64,000 bases of DNA from CAMTWB01 sp037441775. Lineage in GTDB: Bacteria > Desulfobacterota > Syntrophia > Syntrophales > CAMTWB01. The stretch covers positions 1 through 64,000 of the forward strand of contig JBBIRO010000007.1 of assembly GCA_037441775.1 (NCBI GenBank), written 5' to 3'. Position 1 is the stretch's first letter; each line of letters starts with the position of its first letter. Both the position numbers and the translations under genes were made by a program. Below the pieces are notes generated by a model. The model made no database searches. It was not told the origin of the DNA and worked only from the letters and a program-made list of their open reading frames with translations. This document shows, piece after piece, positions 45,522 through 54,954 of this stretch.

Positions 45522-46696
45522 AGAAGCTGACCCTACTTGGTTCCACCGGTTCCATCGGCGTAAACGTTTTGGCCCTGGTAAGCCGCTTTCCGGAACAATT
45601 TCGGATTGTGGCCCTGGCGGCGGGCTCTAACGTTGCCTTATTGAAAACACAGATTGAAACCTATCAGCCGGCGGTAGTTGCCGTGATCGACGAGAAGGCC
45701 GCTATAAACCTTAAATCTCTCCTGGCGCCGATGCCCCGAACGGAAATTCTCTACGGGCCGGAAGGTTACGAAACTCTGGCCGCCCACGCCGATTCTGATC
45801 TGGTGGTATCGGCGATTGTCGGAGCGGCGGGTCTTAAGCCTACTGTCGCAGCGATAGCGGCGGGGAAGGATATTGCCCTGGCCAATAAGGAGACCCTGGT
45901 CATGGGCGGAGCGCTGGTAATGAAACTGGCCCGGGACCGGGGAGTTCGGATAATGCCTGTGGACAGCGAGCATAGCGCCATTTTTCAGTGCCTGGCCGGC
46001 AATGATTCCGACCATGTCCGCAAGATCATATTAACCGCGTCCGGCGGCCCCTTCCTGCGTCTTAAGCAGTCCGGCCTCAAGAAGGTAACCGCTGTTGAAG
46101 CCATGAAGCATCCCAACTGGAGCATGGGAAAAAAAATAACGATCGATTCGGCCTCGCTGATGAACAAGGGCCTTGAGGTGATCGAGGCCCGCTGGCTCTT
46201 CGATATCGAAATTGATCGCATCGAAGTGCTCATCCATCCTCAAAGCATCGTCCATTCCCTGGTTGAATTTAACGATGGGGCGATAATGGCGCAGCTTGGC
46301 GTGCCGGATATGAAGATTCCAATTGCCTACGCCCTGTCCTACCCGAAACGACTTAGAGAGGCCGGAGCGGCGCTTAATGCTGCCGATTTGGCGCGGCTGG
46401 ATTTTTCCCAACCCGATCTTAAGCGGTTTCCCAATCTGGCCTTGGCCTATCACGCCGGGAGGGCCGGCGGCACCATGCCGGCTGTTTTAAATGCGGTAAA
46501 CGAGGTTGCCGTGCAGGAATTTCTGGCCGGCCGGATCGGCTTTATGGATATTCCCGCGATCATTGAATCGGCGCTTGCCAGCCATAATTCCTTTGCCCCA
46601 ACGACAATTCATGAGATAATCGCGGCTGACAACTGGGGTCGCGTGAAGGCGGCAGAACTGGTGGAGAAGTATAAAAAAGGAGGTAACATCATTTGA
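45518..46696 (+). CDS. dxr: 1-deoxy-D-xylulose 5-phosphate reductoisomerase
   Basis: Dxr makes 2-C-methylerythritol 4-phosphate, the committed step of the non-mevalonate isoprenoid pathway, using NADPH. The 392-residue protein begins MKKLTLLGSTGSIGVNVL and has ALANKETLVMGG, MPVDSEHSAIFQCL and KITIDSASLMNKGLEVIEA. The ATG overlaps the cdsA stop. It feeds the same pathway as uppS two genes upstream. Confidence 0.97.
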   Translation: MKKLTLLGSTGSIGVNVLALVSRFPEQFRIVALAAGSNVALLKTQIETYQPAVVAVIDEKAAINLKSLLAPMPRTEILYGPEGYETLAAHADSDLVVSAIVGAAGLKPTVAAIAAGKDIALANKETLVMGGALVMKLARDRGVRIMPVDSEHSAIFQCLAGNDSDHVRKIILTASGGPFLRLKQSGLKKVTAVEAMKHPNWSMGKKITIDSASLMNKGLEVIEARWLFDIEIDRIEVLIHPQSIVHSLVEFNDGAIMAQLGVPDMKIPIAYALSYPKRLREAGAALNAADLARLDFSQPDLKRFPNLALAYHAGRAGGTMPAVLNAVNEVAVQEFLAGRIGFMDIPAIIESALASHNSFAPTTIHEIIAADNWGRVKAAELVEKYKKGGNII

Positions 46697-47766
46697 TTGG
46701 CTTGAGCATTGTCTCATTGATAATTTTGCTCGGGATATTGATCTTTATCCACGAATTGGGACATTTTTTGGCCGCTAAAAGGGCGGGAGTTGGGGTGTTG
46801 AAATTTTCCCTGGGTTTCGGGCCTAAGTTGATCGGCAAAAAAGTAGGCGAGACCGAATATCAGCTTTCCCTTATCCCCTTAGGCGGCTATGTAAAACTCC
46901 TCGGTGAATCGGAAGATGGGGAACTGTCGGCGGCCGACGAGAAAAGGTCCTTTCAGAATCAGTCGGTTTACCGCCGGTTCGGCATCGTGGCGGCCGGACC
47001 GGTTTTCAATCTGCTCTTGGCGATTTTCATTTTCGCGCTGGTCAACATGATCGGCATCCCCCAGCTTACCTCCCGGATAGGCGGCCTTTCCGAAGGCGCT
47101 CCCGCCCAGTTGGCCGGCCTTAAGGAGAATGATCTGGTTGAGGCAATCGATGGAGCGCGTCTATCCCGCTGGGACAAATTGGCGGAGAAGATCAGCAAAA
47201 GCGATGGGAGAGCATTGCGGCTGACCGTCAGGAGGGGAGATGAAATCAAAGAGATTACGGTTACCCCGCAGGCGGAAAAGGCCAAAAGCCTCTTCGGCGA
47301 GGAGATAACTGTTTACCGGATCGGGATCAAACCCTCTCGCCAGACCGTTACGGAACGGATGAACCCCTTGGCGGCGACCATGCAGGCGACTATTCAGACC
47401 TGGAATATTGCCAAACTGACCGTCCTTAGCGTGGTAAAAATGGTTCAGGGCGTTTTATCGCCGAAAAATCTGGGAGGTCCCATCCTCATCGCCCAGATGG
47501 CTGGCAGTCAGGTGAAGGAGGGGATCATTCCCTTCATTCTTTTTATGGCCCTGCTCAGTATTAATCTGGCCATTCTCAACCTCTTGCCGATACCTGTCCT
47601 GGACGGCGGCCATTTGCTGTTTTTCCTGATCGAGATGATCCGGGGGAAAGAGGTAAGCGTGAAGTGGCGGGAGCGGGCGCAACAGGTGGGGCTCGCGCTG
47701 ATTATCATGCTGATGGCTTTTGTTCTCTTTCTCGACATTGAACGGCTTGGTCTGGACTTTTTTTAA
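46693..47766 (+). CDS. rseP: Site-2 protease RseP
   Basis: RseP is the intramembrane zinc metalloprotease of the envelope stress response. The 357-residue protein has IHELGHFLAAK (HExxH) in the first helix, one recognisable PDZ domain (about residues 115-190), and the NLLPIPVLDGGH third zinc-ligand motif near the C-terminus. The start is a TTG with AAGGAGGT upstream, overlapping the dxr stop. It has one PDZ domain rather than the two of E. coli. Confidence 0.94.
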   Translation: MIGLSIVSLIILLGILIFIHELGHFLAAKRAGVGVLKFSLGFGPKLIGKKVGETEYQLSLIPLGGYVKLLGESEDGELSAADEKRSFQNQSVYRRFGIVAAGPVFNLLLAIFIFALVNMIGIPQLTSRIGGLSEGAPAQLAGLKENDLVEAIDGARLSRWDKLAEKISKSDGRALRLTVRRGDEIKEITVTPQAEKAKSLFGEEITVYRIGIKPSRQTVTERMNPLAATMQATIQTWNIAKLTVLSVVKMVQGVLSPKNLGGPILIAQMAGSQVKEGIIPFILFMALLSINLAILNLLPIPVLDGGHLLFFLIEMIRGKEVSVKWRERAQQVGLALIIMLMAFVLFLDIERLGLDFF

Positions 47767-47785
47767 GTGAGAAGCCGGCGGTAAA

Positions 47786-48445
47786 ATGCTTATTTTGGCC
47801 TTTGATACTTCAACCCGCACAATTTCCGTTGCTCTTCTGGAAGATGAGAGCCCCCTGGCGGAGTTGACGCTGTCCGTTGACCGCCATCACAGCGAGACGC
47901 TGTTGACCGCCATCAACAGTCTTCTGAGCATGTCTAACAAAAAAATTAGCCAACTGGAATTACTTTCCTGCACCATTGGCCCGGGTTCCTTCACCGGGCT
48001 TCGCATCGGTGTCGCTACGGCTAAAGGTTTTGCCTTTGCCCGCGATATTCCCGTCGCCGGGGTGTCAACTCTGGAGGCCCTGGCCTGCAATCAGCTCTCA
48101 AGCGGCATGTTCGTCTGCCCGCTGCTGGATGCCAAAAAGAACCAGGTCTATTGCGCTCTCTACAATGTTTCCGCCGCAAGCTCGCCCGAAGTTGTCATTT
48201 CAGACCGATTGCTGGATATTGCCGAAATTATGGCTGAAATAAATGCTCCAACTACATTCATCGGCGAGGGCGCCGTCAAATACCGGGCGCTTTTAAAGCA
48301 AACACTGGCCGGGAAAGCCATGTTCCCGGCGCCGCATAGCAATCGGCTAATGGCAGCGGCGGTTGGCATTCTGGGTTTCAGAAGGTATCAGGAAGGAAAA
48401 GCATGTAACGCCGGCACATTAAAGCCGATCTATATCCGGCCTTAA
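47786..48445 (+). CDS. tsaB: tRNA threonylcarbamoyladenosine protein TsaB
   Basis: TsaB partners TsaD and TsaE in adding threonylcarbamoyl to A37 of ANN-decoding tRNAs. The 219-residue protein has the actin-like fold start ILAFDTSTRTISVALL, TIGPGSFTGLRIGVATAKG, and LDAKKNQVYCALY. It ends the uppS-tsaB run and converges on the MoaD-like gene, overlapping it by 27 bp. Confidence 0.93.
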   Translation: MLILAFDTSTRTISVALLEDESPLAELTLSVDRHHSETLLTAINSLLSMSNKKISQLELLSCTIGPGSFTGLRIGVATAKGFAFARDIPVAGVSTLEALACNQLSSGMFVCPLLDAKKNQVYCALYNVSAASSPEVVISDRLLDIAEIMAEINAPTTFIGEGAVKYRALLKQTLAGKAMFPAPHSNRLMAAAVGILGFRRYQEGKACNAGTLKPIYIRP

Positions 48446-48805
48446 TGTATCGACGTAGTGGGACCGTAAACCGCGGTCAGGTCGGCCGCCGATGGTCTTT
48501 TTAAACTCCTCGATGGAGGCGACATCGTGGCGATACTGGAAGGGCCACATGCTCTTGAGATGGAAAAGAGCAACCCGGTCACCTTCGTTAAGGGTATGGT
48601 CCAGGTCGGGCTGTATTCCGGGCATGGCGCTTAAGTTACCGTTGATAAAGGTTATTCCCCGTTCCTCCGTGGGCAGCCTGAGCCGGGCGAGGAGATCGCG
48701 CAGGGCGCTTCCCGCAGGCATTTCTAGTTGCGGATTGGCAAAAATATTGTCGTTGCTCCCGCCGTAACGGGCCAGTGGACCATAAAGCCAGACGTCAATC
48801 AGCAT
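48419..48805 (-). CDS. MoaD/ThiS-like beta-grasp protein with atypical C-terminal extension
   Basis: Residues 1-85 read as a ubiquitin-like fold (IDVWLYGPLARYGG, SALRDLLARLRLP, GITFINGNL, LNEGDRVALFHL). Instead of ending Gly-Gly it continues for about 40 residues (MWPFQYRHDVASIEEFKKTIGG and a polar tail), with an internal TIGGRP. A sulfur carrier would need cleavage after that GG, or it may not be a carrier. The ATG at 48805 has GGGAG upstream; the longer frame begins with a TTG. It lies downstream of a normal moaD and the AOR gene. Confidence 0.65.
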   Translation of the reverse strand: MLIDVWLYGPLARYGGSNDNIFANPQLEMPAGSALRDLLARLRLPTEERGITFINGNLSAMPGIQPDLDHTLNEGDRVALFHLKSMWPFQYRHDVASIEEFKKTIGGRPDRGLRSHYVDTLRPDIDRL

Positions 48806-48990
48806 AATGCTTGCTCCCAATCATAACCTGTCCCAGAAGCCAAAAGCCATACTGGGAAGCAGGCCCACCTTAAGGATTTTTGAGGCTCAATGGCATGGCA
48901 AAAGGCAGGAGCAGTTTGTTTTACCGGGCGATAACTGACGCTATTTTAAATTCTTGCTCCGGTCTTCTAAACAGCCAAGATAATTGGCGA

Positions 48991-49233
48991 CTAACCGCCT
49001 CCGACCGGGGGGAAAACACCCACCTCATCGTTTTCGCTTAGTGCAAACGACAGTTCTCGTGAACGACCGTTGACGAACACCACCTTGGCCCTGGGCGCTG
49101 GGATTCCTAATCTGACAAGAAGGTCATTAATCGTACTGGCCGGGGCGATTTCAATTTCCTGGTTCTTGCCGGCGGTCTTATCCCCCGGCGCGAATTCCCT
49201 TAGATCAGCGAATAGCTTGACCGTAATTTTCAT
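48991..49233 (-). CDS. MoaD-family sulfur carrier
   Basis: The 80-residue protein starts MKITVKLFADLREFAPGD and ends PPVGGG, the Gly-Gly tail that is adenylated and thiocarboxylated to deliver sulfur to the pterin cofactor. The position behind the AOR gene suggests supply of the tungsten or molybdenum pterin. The ATG at 49233 is preferred over the longer frame to 49305, whose extra residues are encoded by a hairpin sequence. Confidence 0.85.
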   Translation of the reverse strand: MKITVKLFADLREFAPGDKTAGKNQEIEIAPASTINDLLVRLGIPAPRAKVVFVNGRSRELSFALSENDEVGVFPPVGGG

Positions 49234-49246
49234 CGTGACATTTATC

Positions 49247-49312
49247 CCCGCAAAAGCGGGCGGCGAAACCGATGCCGCCCATCCGGAGTGGCTTCTGGGT
49301 GGCATCGGTTTC
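49247..49312 (-). promoter_or_regulatory. Strong stem-loops between the AOR and moaD genes
   Basis: GAAACCGATGCCGCCC (49265-49280) pairs with GGGTGGCATCGGTTTC (49297-49312), a 16-bp stem with one G-U pair and a 16-nt loop. A second small hairpin CCCGC-AAAA-GCGGG lies at 49247-49260. They could attenuate read-through from the oxidoreductase into moaD. Confidence 0.5.
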
Positions 49313-49360
49313 TAATTGTTTTTATCACCTCGACGGGAGGCTAAAACCGCTAAAATACGC

Positions 49361-51121
49361 TCAGAGGGCTCCATAAACCGAGTCAAAAACCTCGTCCGGC
49401 AAGTCGCTTACAACATTGTGGGGCGGAAGTTTTTCGTATTTCATAAACTCCGGCAGGCGGTCATCCGCCTTGGTAAGGCCGGCCGCCTCATTGAAAGCCC
49501 GTTCCCGGCGTAAAACGGCCGCGCCCGTGCCCACGGCTTCGTCGGCAGACATGGCCGTTCCCAAAAGACCATTCAGCTCGTCGAGCAGGCCCTCAAATCC
49601 GCTGGGAATATCCAAAATGGCAAAGGCTATGAAGAGGCAATGACCGGAAGAATCGATCAGGGCAGTGGTGCTCTGGAAAGCCCGGCTCAAGTCGGCCTTG
49701 CCTTTTTCGGCCATCAGCGGGTCTGATGTGCCGCCAACACTCAATATTTCCGGTGCAATAGTATAGCCCGCGGTGTGATCGGCGCCCATCGTAGAGGTGG
49801 CATAGGTTACGCCGATACCCTTTACTGCTCGCGGCTCATATGCCGGCATGGCCTGGCCCTTCACGGTCGGTGTTCGGGGATTGCCATAAAGTTTAGCGGT
49901 CATCGCCGCGCCACCGCCCAGGATGCGGCCGATGGGGCTGCCTTTTCCCATCTCGTTGAGCAGCTTTATCGCGCCCTTTTTATCGCCGAAGGGGAGAACC
50001 CCGGAGTCCATTGCCACTCCAATGGTCACGCCCGCTTCGATGGTATCCAGGCCATAGGCGTTGCAAAGCTTAACCATTTTAGCGATAGCGTCCAGGTCGT
50101 CGATGCCGCAGTCGGCTCCAAAGGCCCAGCCGGACTCATACTCAACGCAGGAGGCGATTTCATTGCCGTCCTTGCCGTAGAGGGTGTTGGAGCACTGGAT
50201 AACACAGCCGGGGCTGCAGGCGTGGTTGTATATTTCCTTGCCCATCCTTTTTTTGTTGGTTTCGAAAATTGCCTCGCCGGAAATCCTGGCGGCGCCTTCG
50301 AAGCGTCCGCTGCGGAAGTTGCGGGTGGGGAATCCGCCTGCCTCATTCAAGATATTAACCAAAATCGCCGTGCCGTAACTGTTGAGCCCCCCCTGGGGTT
50401 TGGTGATAGCGTGCTCTTTTAACGCATCACGCATCTTCTTGGCGCCCGCCTTGAAGAGTTCTTCATTTGCAATTGTAACGCCGGGGCTCCCTGTGGCGTC
50501 CACCAGCAAAAATTTCAGTCTCTTGCTGCCCATCACAGCACCCAGACCACCTCGACCGGCGTAGCGGGTGGGCTGTTTTTTCATGTCGTTGAAGGCAATG
50601 CCGGAATCGGCGTATCCGAACTCCCCGGCTGTGCCAATACCGGCGACCTGGACTTTCTTGCCGAAGCGGCTGAAAACTTTAGGATATACCGAATAGAGAT
50701 CCTCTCCGGTGTATTCATCGGCGGCATGGAATTTAACCTTGGGTTTGTCGCCGTCCCAGGTGACGAGGGCGAGCCAGTATTTGTCCTTTTCCGCCGGCAT
50801 CCCCTCGACCACCAGCGCCTTAATCCGCATCTTTGCCAGGTCCGGAGCCATCCCGGTGCCCGCGTTCGCCTCTTTGATCCCTCCCGTCAGCGGTGATTTT
50901 CCTCCCACGGACAGACGAGCTGAAGAGGGAGCGCTGGTTCCGGTCAGGATGCCGGGGGCAAAAACCAGTTTATTGCTTGGTCCCAGAGGGTGGCACTGGG
51001 GATCAACCTCGTCGGAAACGAGACTAGAGGTCAAGCCGCGGCCGCCTAGTTGCTTGTAGCGCTTCGGAACCTCTTCCAGCCGGTAGGTTCGATCAGTCAT
51101 ATTCAATCGCACAATCCACAT
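49361..51121 (-). CDS. aor: Aldehyde:ferredoxin oxidoreductase, tungsten/molybdenum pterin enzyme
   Basis: AOR interconverts aldehydes and carboxylic acids with ferredoxin, using a bis-pterin W or Mo centre and one [4Fe-4S] cluster. The 586-residue protein has the N-terminal LGGRGLTSSLV, GILTGTSAPSSARLSVGGKSP and the AGRGGLGAVMGSKRLK pterin blocks. The cluster cysteines HACSPGCVIQC lie near residue 290, and the fourth cysteine is late in HCLFIAFA. AAGGAGGT lies ahead of the ATG. The adjacent MoaD-type proteins fit cofactor supply. Substrate is unknown. Confidence 0.92.
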   Translation of the reverse strand: MWIVRLNMTDRTYRLEEVPKRYKQLGGRGLTSSLVSDEVDPQCHPLGPSNKLVFAPGILTGTSAPSSARLSVGGKSPLTGGIKEANAGTGMAPDLAKMRIKALVVEGMPAEKDKYWLALVTWDGDKPKVKFHAADEYTGEDLYSVYPKVFSRFGKKVQVAGIGTAGEFGYADSGIAFNDMKKQPTRYAGRGGLGAVMGSKRLKFLLVDATGSPGVTIANEELFKAGAKKMRDALKEHAITKPQGGLNSYGTAILVNILNEAGGFPTRNFRSGRFEGAARISGEAIFETNKKRMGKEIYNHACSPGCVIQCSNTLYGKDGNEIASCVEYESGWAFGADCGIDDLDAIAKMVKLCNAYGLDTIEAGVTIGVAMDSGVLPFGDKKGAIKLLNEMGKGSPIGRILGGGAAMTAKLYGNPRTPTVKGQAMPAYEPRAVKGIGVTYATSTMGADHTAGYTIAPEILSVGGTSDPLMAEKGKADLSRAFQSTTALIDSSGHCLFIAFAILDIPSGFEGLLDELNGLLGTAMSADEAVGTGAAVLRRERAFNEAAGLTKADDRLPEFMKYEKLPPHNVVSDLPDEVFDSVYGAL

Positions 51122-51308
51122 ATTAACCTCCTTAAAATAAAGATTTTGTGGGCCCGGGCACGTCAGCCGGTACCTGGGAGGGCGGACCCTAACCTTAGCT
51201 GAACGGGTCTTGACAGTGGGTTTGAATGTTGGAGCATGACCGGCTTAAATTTGAACAGATGTTAACACTAGTATCAAACGCTTAGCCTGTCAACAAGAAA
51301 AGGAATGA

Positions 51309-52217
51309 TCAAAAACCTGCCGCAGGTGATTCGCTCTTGGAAATATCACGGTGACTTACCTGAAAGGAGTAGTCAGACGAAGACAGCTTGGCACCCAGAG
51401 CGTTTGCCATGACAACCGATCGGTGCTTGCCGCCCGTGCAGCCGAATGCGATGCTGAGCCTTGTTTTGCCTTCACGTTCATAGAGGGGCAACAGAAAGTC
51501 CAATAACTCTGATATTTTTTCCCGGAATTGTTCCGCGTCAGTTGTGGTCAGGACATAGTCTCTTACCCGGGGGTCGTTGCCGTCTAGTAACTTAAGCTTT
51601 TCCACAAAGTAGGGATTGGACAAAAAACGGACATCGAGAATAATATCCGCATCTACCGGGACGCCATAGCGAAACCCGAAGGACAGCAGATGGACAAAAA
51701 GCAGTTTGGTTTTTATCTGATTGGCAAGGAATATCCGCTGAATTGTTGCCTTTGTTTGATGAACGTTAAAGGAAGTGGTATCGATGATCTTGGTTGCCAT
51801 CGCCTTAAGGGGGGCCATCTTCGCCCGCTCCAAGGCGATGCTCTCCAAGATAGAACCGTGAAACGAAAGTGGATGGGCCCGTCTGGTTTCGCTGTAACGT
51901 TGCAGCAGCACGTAATCGCCGGAATCCATGTAAATTATTTCAATGTTGTATCCCTTCTTTTTCAGATACCGAAAAACTCTTTCGTATTTTTCGAGAAATT
52001 CCTCCTCGCGGATGTCCATGACCAGGGCCACCCTGGTTGGCTGGACTTGTCCCCCAGCCTTAATCTTAAGAACCTGCGGCAAGAGAGCCACCGGCAGATT
52101 ATCAATACAGAAAAAACCGATGTCTTCCAGCGCCCTTAAGGCCGATGTCTTTCCCGAGCCGGACATTCCGGTTATGATCACTACCTGGTTTATCTTATCT
52201 CTATTGATGTCCGGCAT
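51309..52217 (-). CDS. rapZ: RNase adapter protein RapZ
   Basis: RapZ binds nucleotides and, in E. coli, guides RNase E to the GlmZ small RNA to control glucosamine-6-phosphate synthase. The 302-residue protein has Walker A VIITGMSGSGKTSALRALED, IDNLPVALLP, MDIREEEFLEKY, and the C-terminal VSFGFRYG-type and FGCTGGKHRSVV blocks. It is the last gene of rpoN-hpf-ptsN-rapZ, 42 bp after ptsN. Whether the RNA target exists here is unknown. Confidence 0.95.
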   Translation of the reverse strand: MPDINRDKINQVVIITGMSGSGKTSALRALEDIGFFCIDNLPVALLPQVLKIKAGGQVQPTRVALVMDIREEEFLEKYERVFRYLKKKGYNIEIIYMDSGDYVLLQRYSETRRAHPLSFHGSILESIALERAKMAPLKAMATKIIDTTSFNVHQTKATIQRIFLANQIKTKLLFVHLLSFGFRYGVPVDADIILDVRFLSNPYFVEKLKLLDGNDPRVRDYVLTTTDAEQFREKISELLDFLLPLYEREGKTRLSIAFGCTGGKHRSVVMANALGAKLSSSDYSFQVSHRDISKSESPAAGF

Positions 52218-52259
52218 AGCAGTCTGCGCTGCAAATCATCGTTCGAGGAGTGAAAATCA

Positions 52260-52721
52260 TCATAATTCTTCATCTTTTTTAGCGATGATTGAAAATATCT
52301 CATCAATGCTCGCTGCCGCCAAGAGCCGTCCGCGGAAAGAGACGTCCTTGAGCATCCGCGATATCTTGGCCAGCGCCTTTAAATGCAGTCCCGCCGAATT
52401 TTCCGGGGCCATAAGCAGAAAGAAGAGATTTACCGGTTTTCCATCCATGGCATTGAAATCAATACCCGAGATGGACCGGCCAAATGACAGGATCAAATTG
52501 TTCAAACCAACGATTTTCCCGTGTGGTATGGCAATCCCATCGCCAATACCGGTACTGCCCAGTTTTTCTCTCTCCAGAAGCACATTCACAACATCGTCAT
52601 AATCACGAGAGAAATAATCAGCCGGAAAGACCCGGGCGAGCTCCATCAGGACTTCCCGTTTCGTGTTGGATGTCAATTCCGGCACAATGAAGTTCCTGTC
52701 AATCAGATCAGCTATTTTCAT
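52260..52721 (-). CDS. ptsN: PTS IIA-like nitrogen-regulatory protein PtsN
   Basis: PtsN (EIIA-Ntr) is a phospho-carrier that regulates potassium, nitrogen and other systems rather than sugar uptake. The 153-residue protein has the phosphorylation His in GIGDGIAIPHGK (about residue 69), and the second-shell segment FFLLMAPENSAGLHLKALA. It lies between hpf and rapZ as in the E. coli rpoN locus. No EI-Ntr or NPr is in the window. Confidence 0.93.
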   Translation of the reverse strand: MKIADLIDRNFIVPELTSNTKREVLMELARVFPADYFSRDYDDVVNVLLEREKLGSTGIGDGIAIPHGKIVGLNNLILSFGRSISGIDFNAMDGKPVNLFFLLMAPENSAGLHLKALAKISRMLKDVSFRGRLLAAASIDEIFSIIAKKDEEL

Positions 52722-52742
52722 TGCCCCTCCCCCTCACCGGTT

Positions 52743-53282
52743 TTAGCCATTTGTTTCCAAGAGGGCGTAGTTGCCGTCATTGAGCCGATAGAGCACACAT
52801 ATCCGGCCATTTGAGGCGTCGCGATAGACCACGAAGCCGCTGTCTTGAGTCTCCATCTCGAGGACCGCATCTTCCGGAGATAGGTGCCTGAGAACTACCT
52901 TCCGGAACTCCGCAATTCTGGCCGTAGTTGAAACCTCTGTCTGATTGAGCGCGGCATCTGGGGCCGGCGGCTCCCCTGAGGCTCTATTTACCGTCTTGTG
53001 TTCCCGGATCTTTTCCCGATGTTTCTTGAGTTGCCTTTCAACTTTTTCAATGGCGTTATCAATGGCCAGGCTCATCTCCTTGGCCTCTTCCTTGCTGTTG
53101 ATATTAAGACCGTTCGCCAGAAAGTTTATCTCCGCCACCTGCCGGAACTTTTCCACGGCAAGGACCACATGGGCTTCGCAGGGACCATCAATATATTTCC
53201 TAAGTTTTGTAATCTTGTCTTCAATAAATTCTCTTTGCCATTTATCCACCTCAGAATTTCTGAACGTAATGGATATATTCAC
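52743..53282 (-). CDS. hpf: Ribosome hibernation promoting factor, long form
   Basis: HPF binds the 30S decoding centre and dimerises inactive ribosomes. The 179-residue long form has an N-terminal RNA-binding domain (MNISITFRNSEVD through EMSLAIDNAIEKVERQLKKHREK), a linker, and a C-terminal dimerisation domain (SPEDAVLEM, FVVYRDASNGRICVLYRLNDG). The start is GTG with AAAGGAGG upstream. In the E. coli locus HPF is short, so the long form here forms 100S ribosomes by itself. Confidence 0.94.
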   Translation of the reverse strand: MNISITFRNSEVDKWQREFIEDKITKLRKYIDGPCEAHVVLAVEKFRQVAEINFLANGLNINSKEEAKEMSLAIDNAIEKVERQLKKHREKIREHKTVNRASGEPPAPDAALNQTEVSTTARIAEFRKVVLRHLSPEDAVLEMETQDSGFVVYRDASNGRICVLYRLNDGNYALLETNG

Positions 53283-53427
53283 TAAAATGTCCTCCTTTCG
53301 ATCCCCGGAACCGCGAAAATCGTCTCTGGTCCGGGTGGTGTTTTAAATAAACTGCGGGCTACCTATTTTAATGGCAGCGGGAAGTCAATCCTTTTATGCG
53401 CTAACCCAAGTCCGTCAATTAAGGGAG

Positions 53428-54888
53428 TCAGACAAACCCCTTTCTTTTGGAAGCGGGTAGAATTTTCATCATCTCTCGATATTTAGCGACTGTTCTTCTT
53501 GCTATTGTTATATTCGAAGCTTTCAAAATTTCGACGATTTCGTCATCGCGATGGGGTCTTTTCGGGTCTTCGGCGGCGATGATATTCCTGATATTTTCCT
53601 TGACGCTACGAGAAGAGACGGAATCGCCTTTAGTGGTTTTAATGCTGCTGCCGAAGAAAAACTTCAGTTCAAATATCCCTTCCGGCGTCTGCATATACTT
53701 ATTGGTTACCACTCTGCTGATAGTAGATTCGTGCATCTCTACGTCATCGGCCACCTCCCTGAGGACCAGCGGCTTGAGATAATTGATTCCCCGTTCAAAA
53801 AAGTCCCTTTGCAGCCGGACAATGCTCTCCGCTACCCGGCAAATTGTCCGCTGCCTCTGCAGCAGGCTCTTGAGGAACCAGGATGCCGCCTGCAAGTTTT
53901 CCCTGATGAAATTCTTGTCTCTGTCGGAGCCGACCGTCCTGCGGCGTACATCGATGATGTTCCGGTAATGATTGTTGATCCGGAGATGGGGCAGATTATC
54001 ATCATTTAAAAGCACCCGGTACTCGCTTCCGACTTTTACAACATACACATCAGGCACAATCGTTTCCAGTCGCTCTTCAGTGTAGATACTCCCGGGTTTG
54101 GGATCCATGTTCTTGATCAACGCAATTGCCTGCAGCGTATCATCCAGGGTAAGAGAAAGCTTTCGGGCAATAAGCGAGTAGTTTTTCAATTCCAGATTTT
54201 TCAGGTGTTCTTTAATAATCGTCTGCACAATAGGCGTTGATGCTCCCAATGCTTCCGCCTGAATCAAAAGGCATTCCTGCAGGCTTCGTGCGGCGACGCC
54301 GGGCGGGTCGAAATGCTGGACCTTCTTAAGCACCTCTTCCACAAGGACCGTATCCTGCCCAAGAAGGTCGGCAATTGTTTCCAGACTCTCTCTTAAATAA
54401 CCATCGCTGTCGAGATTTCCAATTATCAACTCGGCGATTTGTATCTCTGCCACGGTAAAACGTGACAACCGTAACTGCCAGAGAAGGTGATCCGTGAGCG
54501 ATGGCCTCAGGGATATCATGCTATCCCAGGCCGGAGTTTCCCCGGTATCACGTCTTTCATAGGAGCCGCCGCCGGCTATCCGGTCCTCGAAATAATTCTG
54601 CCAGTCAAAATCCTCCCGGCCATCGCCCTCACCAGTGATTTCCTGCGTCCGCTGTAGGGCGGCCTCAGTCTCCCGGGAACTCTCTTCACCATCCCGAAGC
54701 TCATCCGCTGTGCGTTCCTCCTCATTGGGCGGTACTTCCTCGAGCAGGGGGTTTGATTCTATAACCTGGTTGATGGAATCCACCAGCTCCAGACGGGATA
54801 GCTGCAGGAGCTTGATCGCCTGCTGAAGTTGGGGCGTCATTATCAGTTGCTGGGTAAGTTTTAAGTTTTGTCTTAATTCAAAGGCCAT
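53428..54888 (-). CDS. rpoN: RNA polymerase sigma-54 factor
   Basis: RpoN directs polymerase to -24/-12 promoters that need activator ATPases. The 486-residue protein has the Gln/Leu-rich region I (LRQNLKLTQQLIMTPQLQQA), the core-binding middle, the HTH region (HESTISRVVTNKYMQTPEG) and the RpoN box ARRTVAKYREMM at the C-terminus. It is downstream of lptB and upstream of hpf. No enhancer-binding activator is in the window. Confidence 0.97.
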   Translation of the reverse strand: MAFELRQNLKLTQQLIMTPQLQQAIKLLQLSRLELVDSINQVIESNPLLEEVPPNEEERTADELRDGEESSRETEAALQRTQEITGEGDGREDFDWQNYFEDRIAGGGSYERRDTGETPAWDSMISLRPSLTDHLLWQLRLSRFTVAEIQIAELIIGNLDSDGYLRESLETIADLLGQDTVLVEEVLKKVQHFDPPGVAARSLQECLLIQAEALGASTPIVQTIIKEHLKNLELKNYSLIARKLSLTLDDTLQAIALIKNMDPKPGSIYTEERLETIVPDVYVVKVGSEYRVLLNDDNLPHLRINNHYRNIIDVRRRTVGSDRDKNFIRENLQAASWFLKSLLQRQRTICRVAESIVRLQRDFFERGINYLKPLVLREVADDVEMHESTISRVVTNKYMQTPEGIFELKFFFGSSIKTTKGDSVSSRSVKENIRNIIAAEDPKRPHRDDEIVEILKASNITIARRTVAKYREMMKILPASKRKGFV

Positions 54889-54954
54889 ATTAAATAATCT
54901 GCCAAGCGGCCGAAGCAGTCAGTTTTGATCAAGTTATATTCCTTTGCAACACCG

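Noticed and set aside
49247..49312. Molybdenum/tungsten cofactor riboswitch
   Set aside because: The context is right and the stem is strong, but I could not match the known Moco RNA core, so only a stem-loop is reported.
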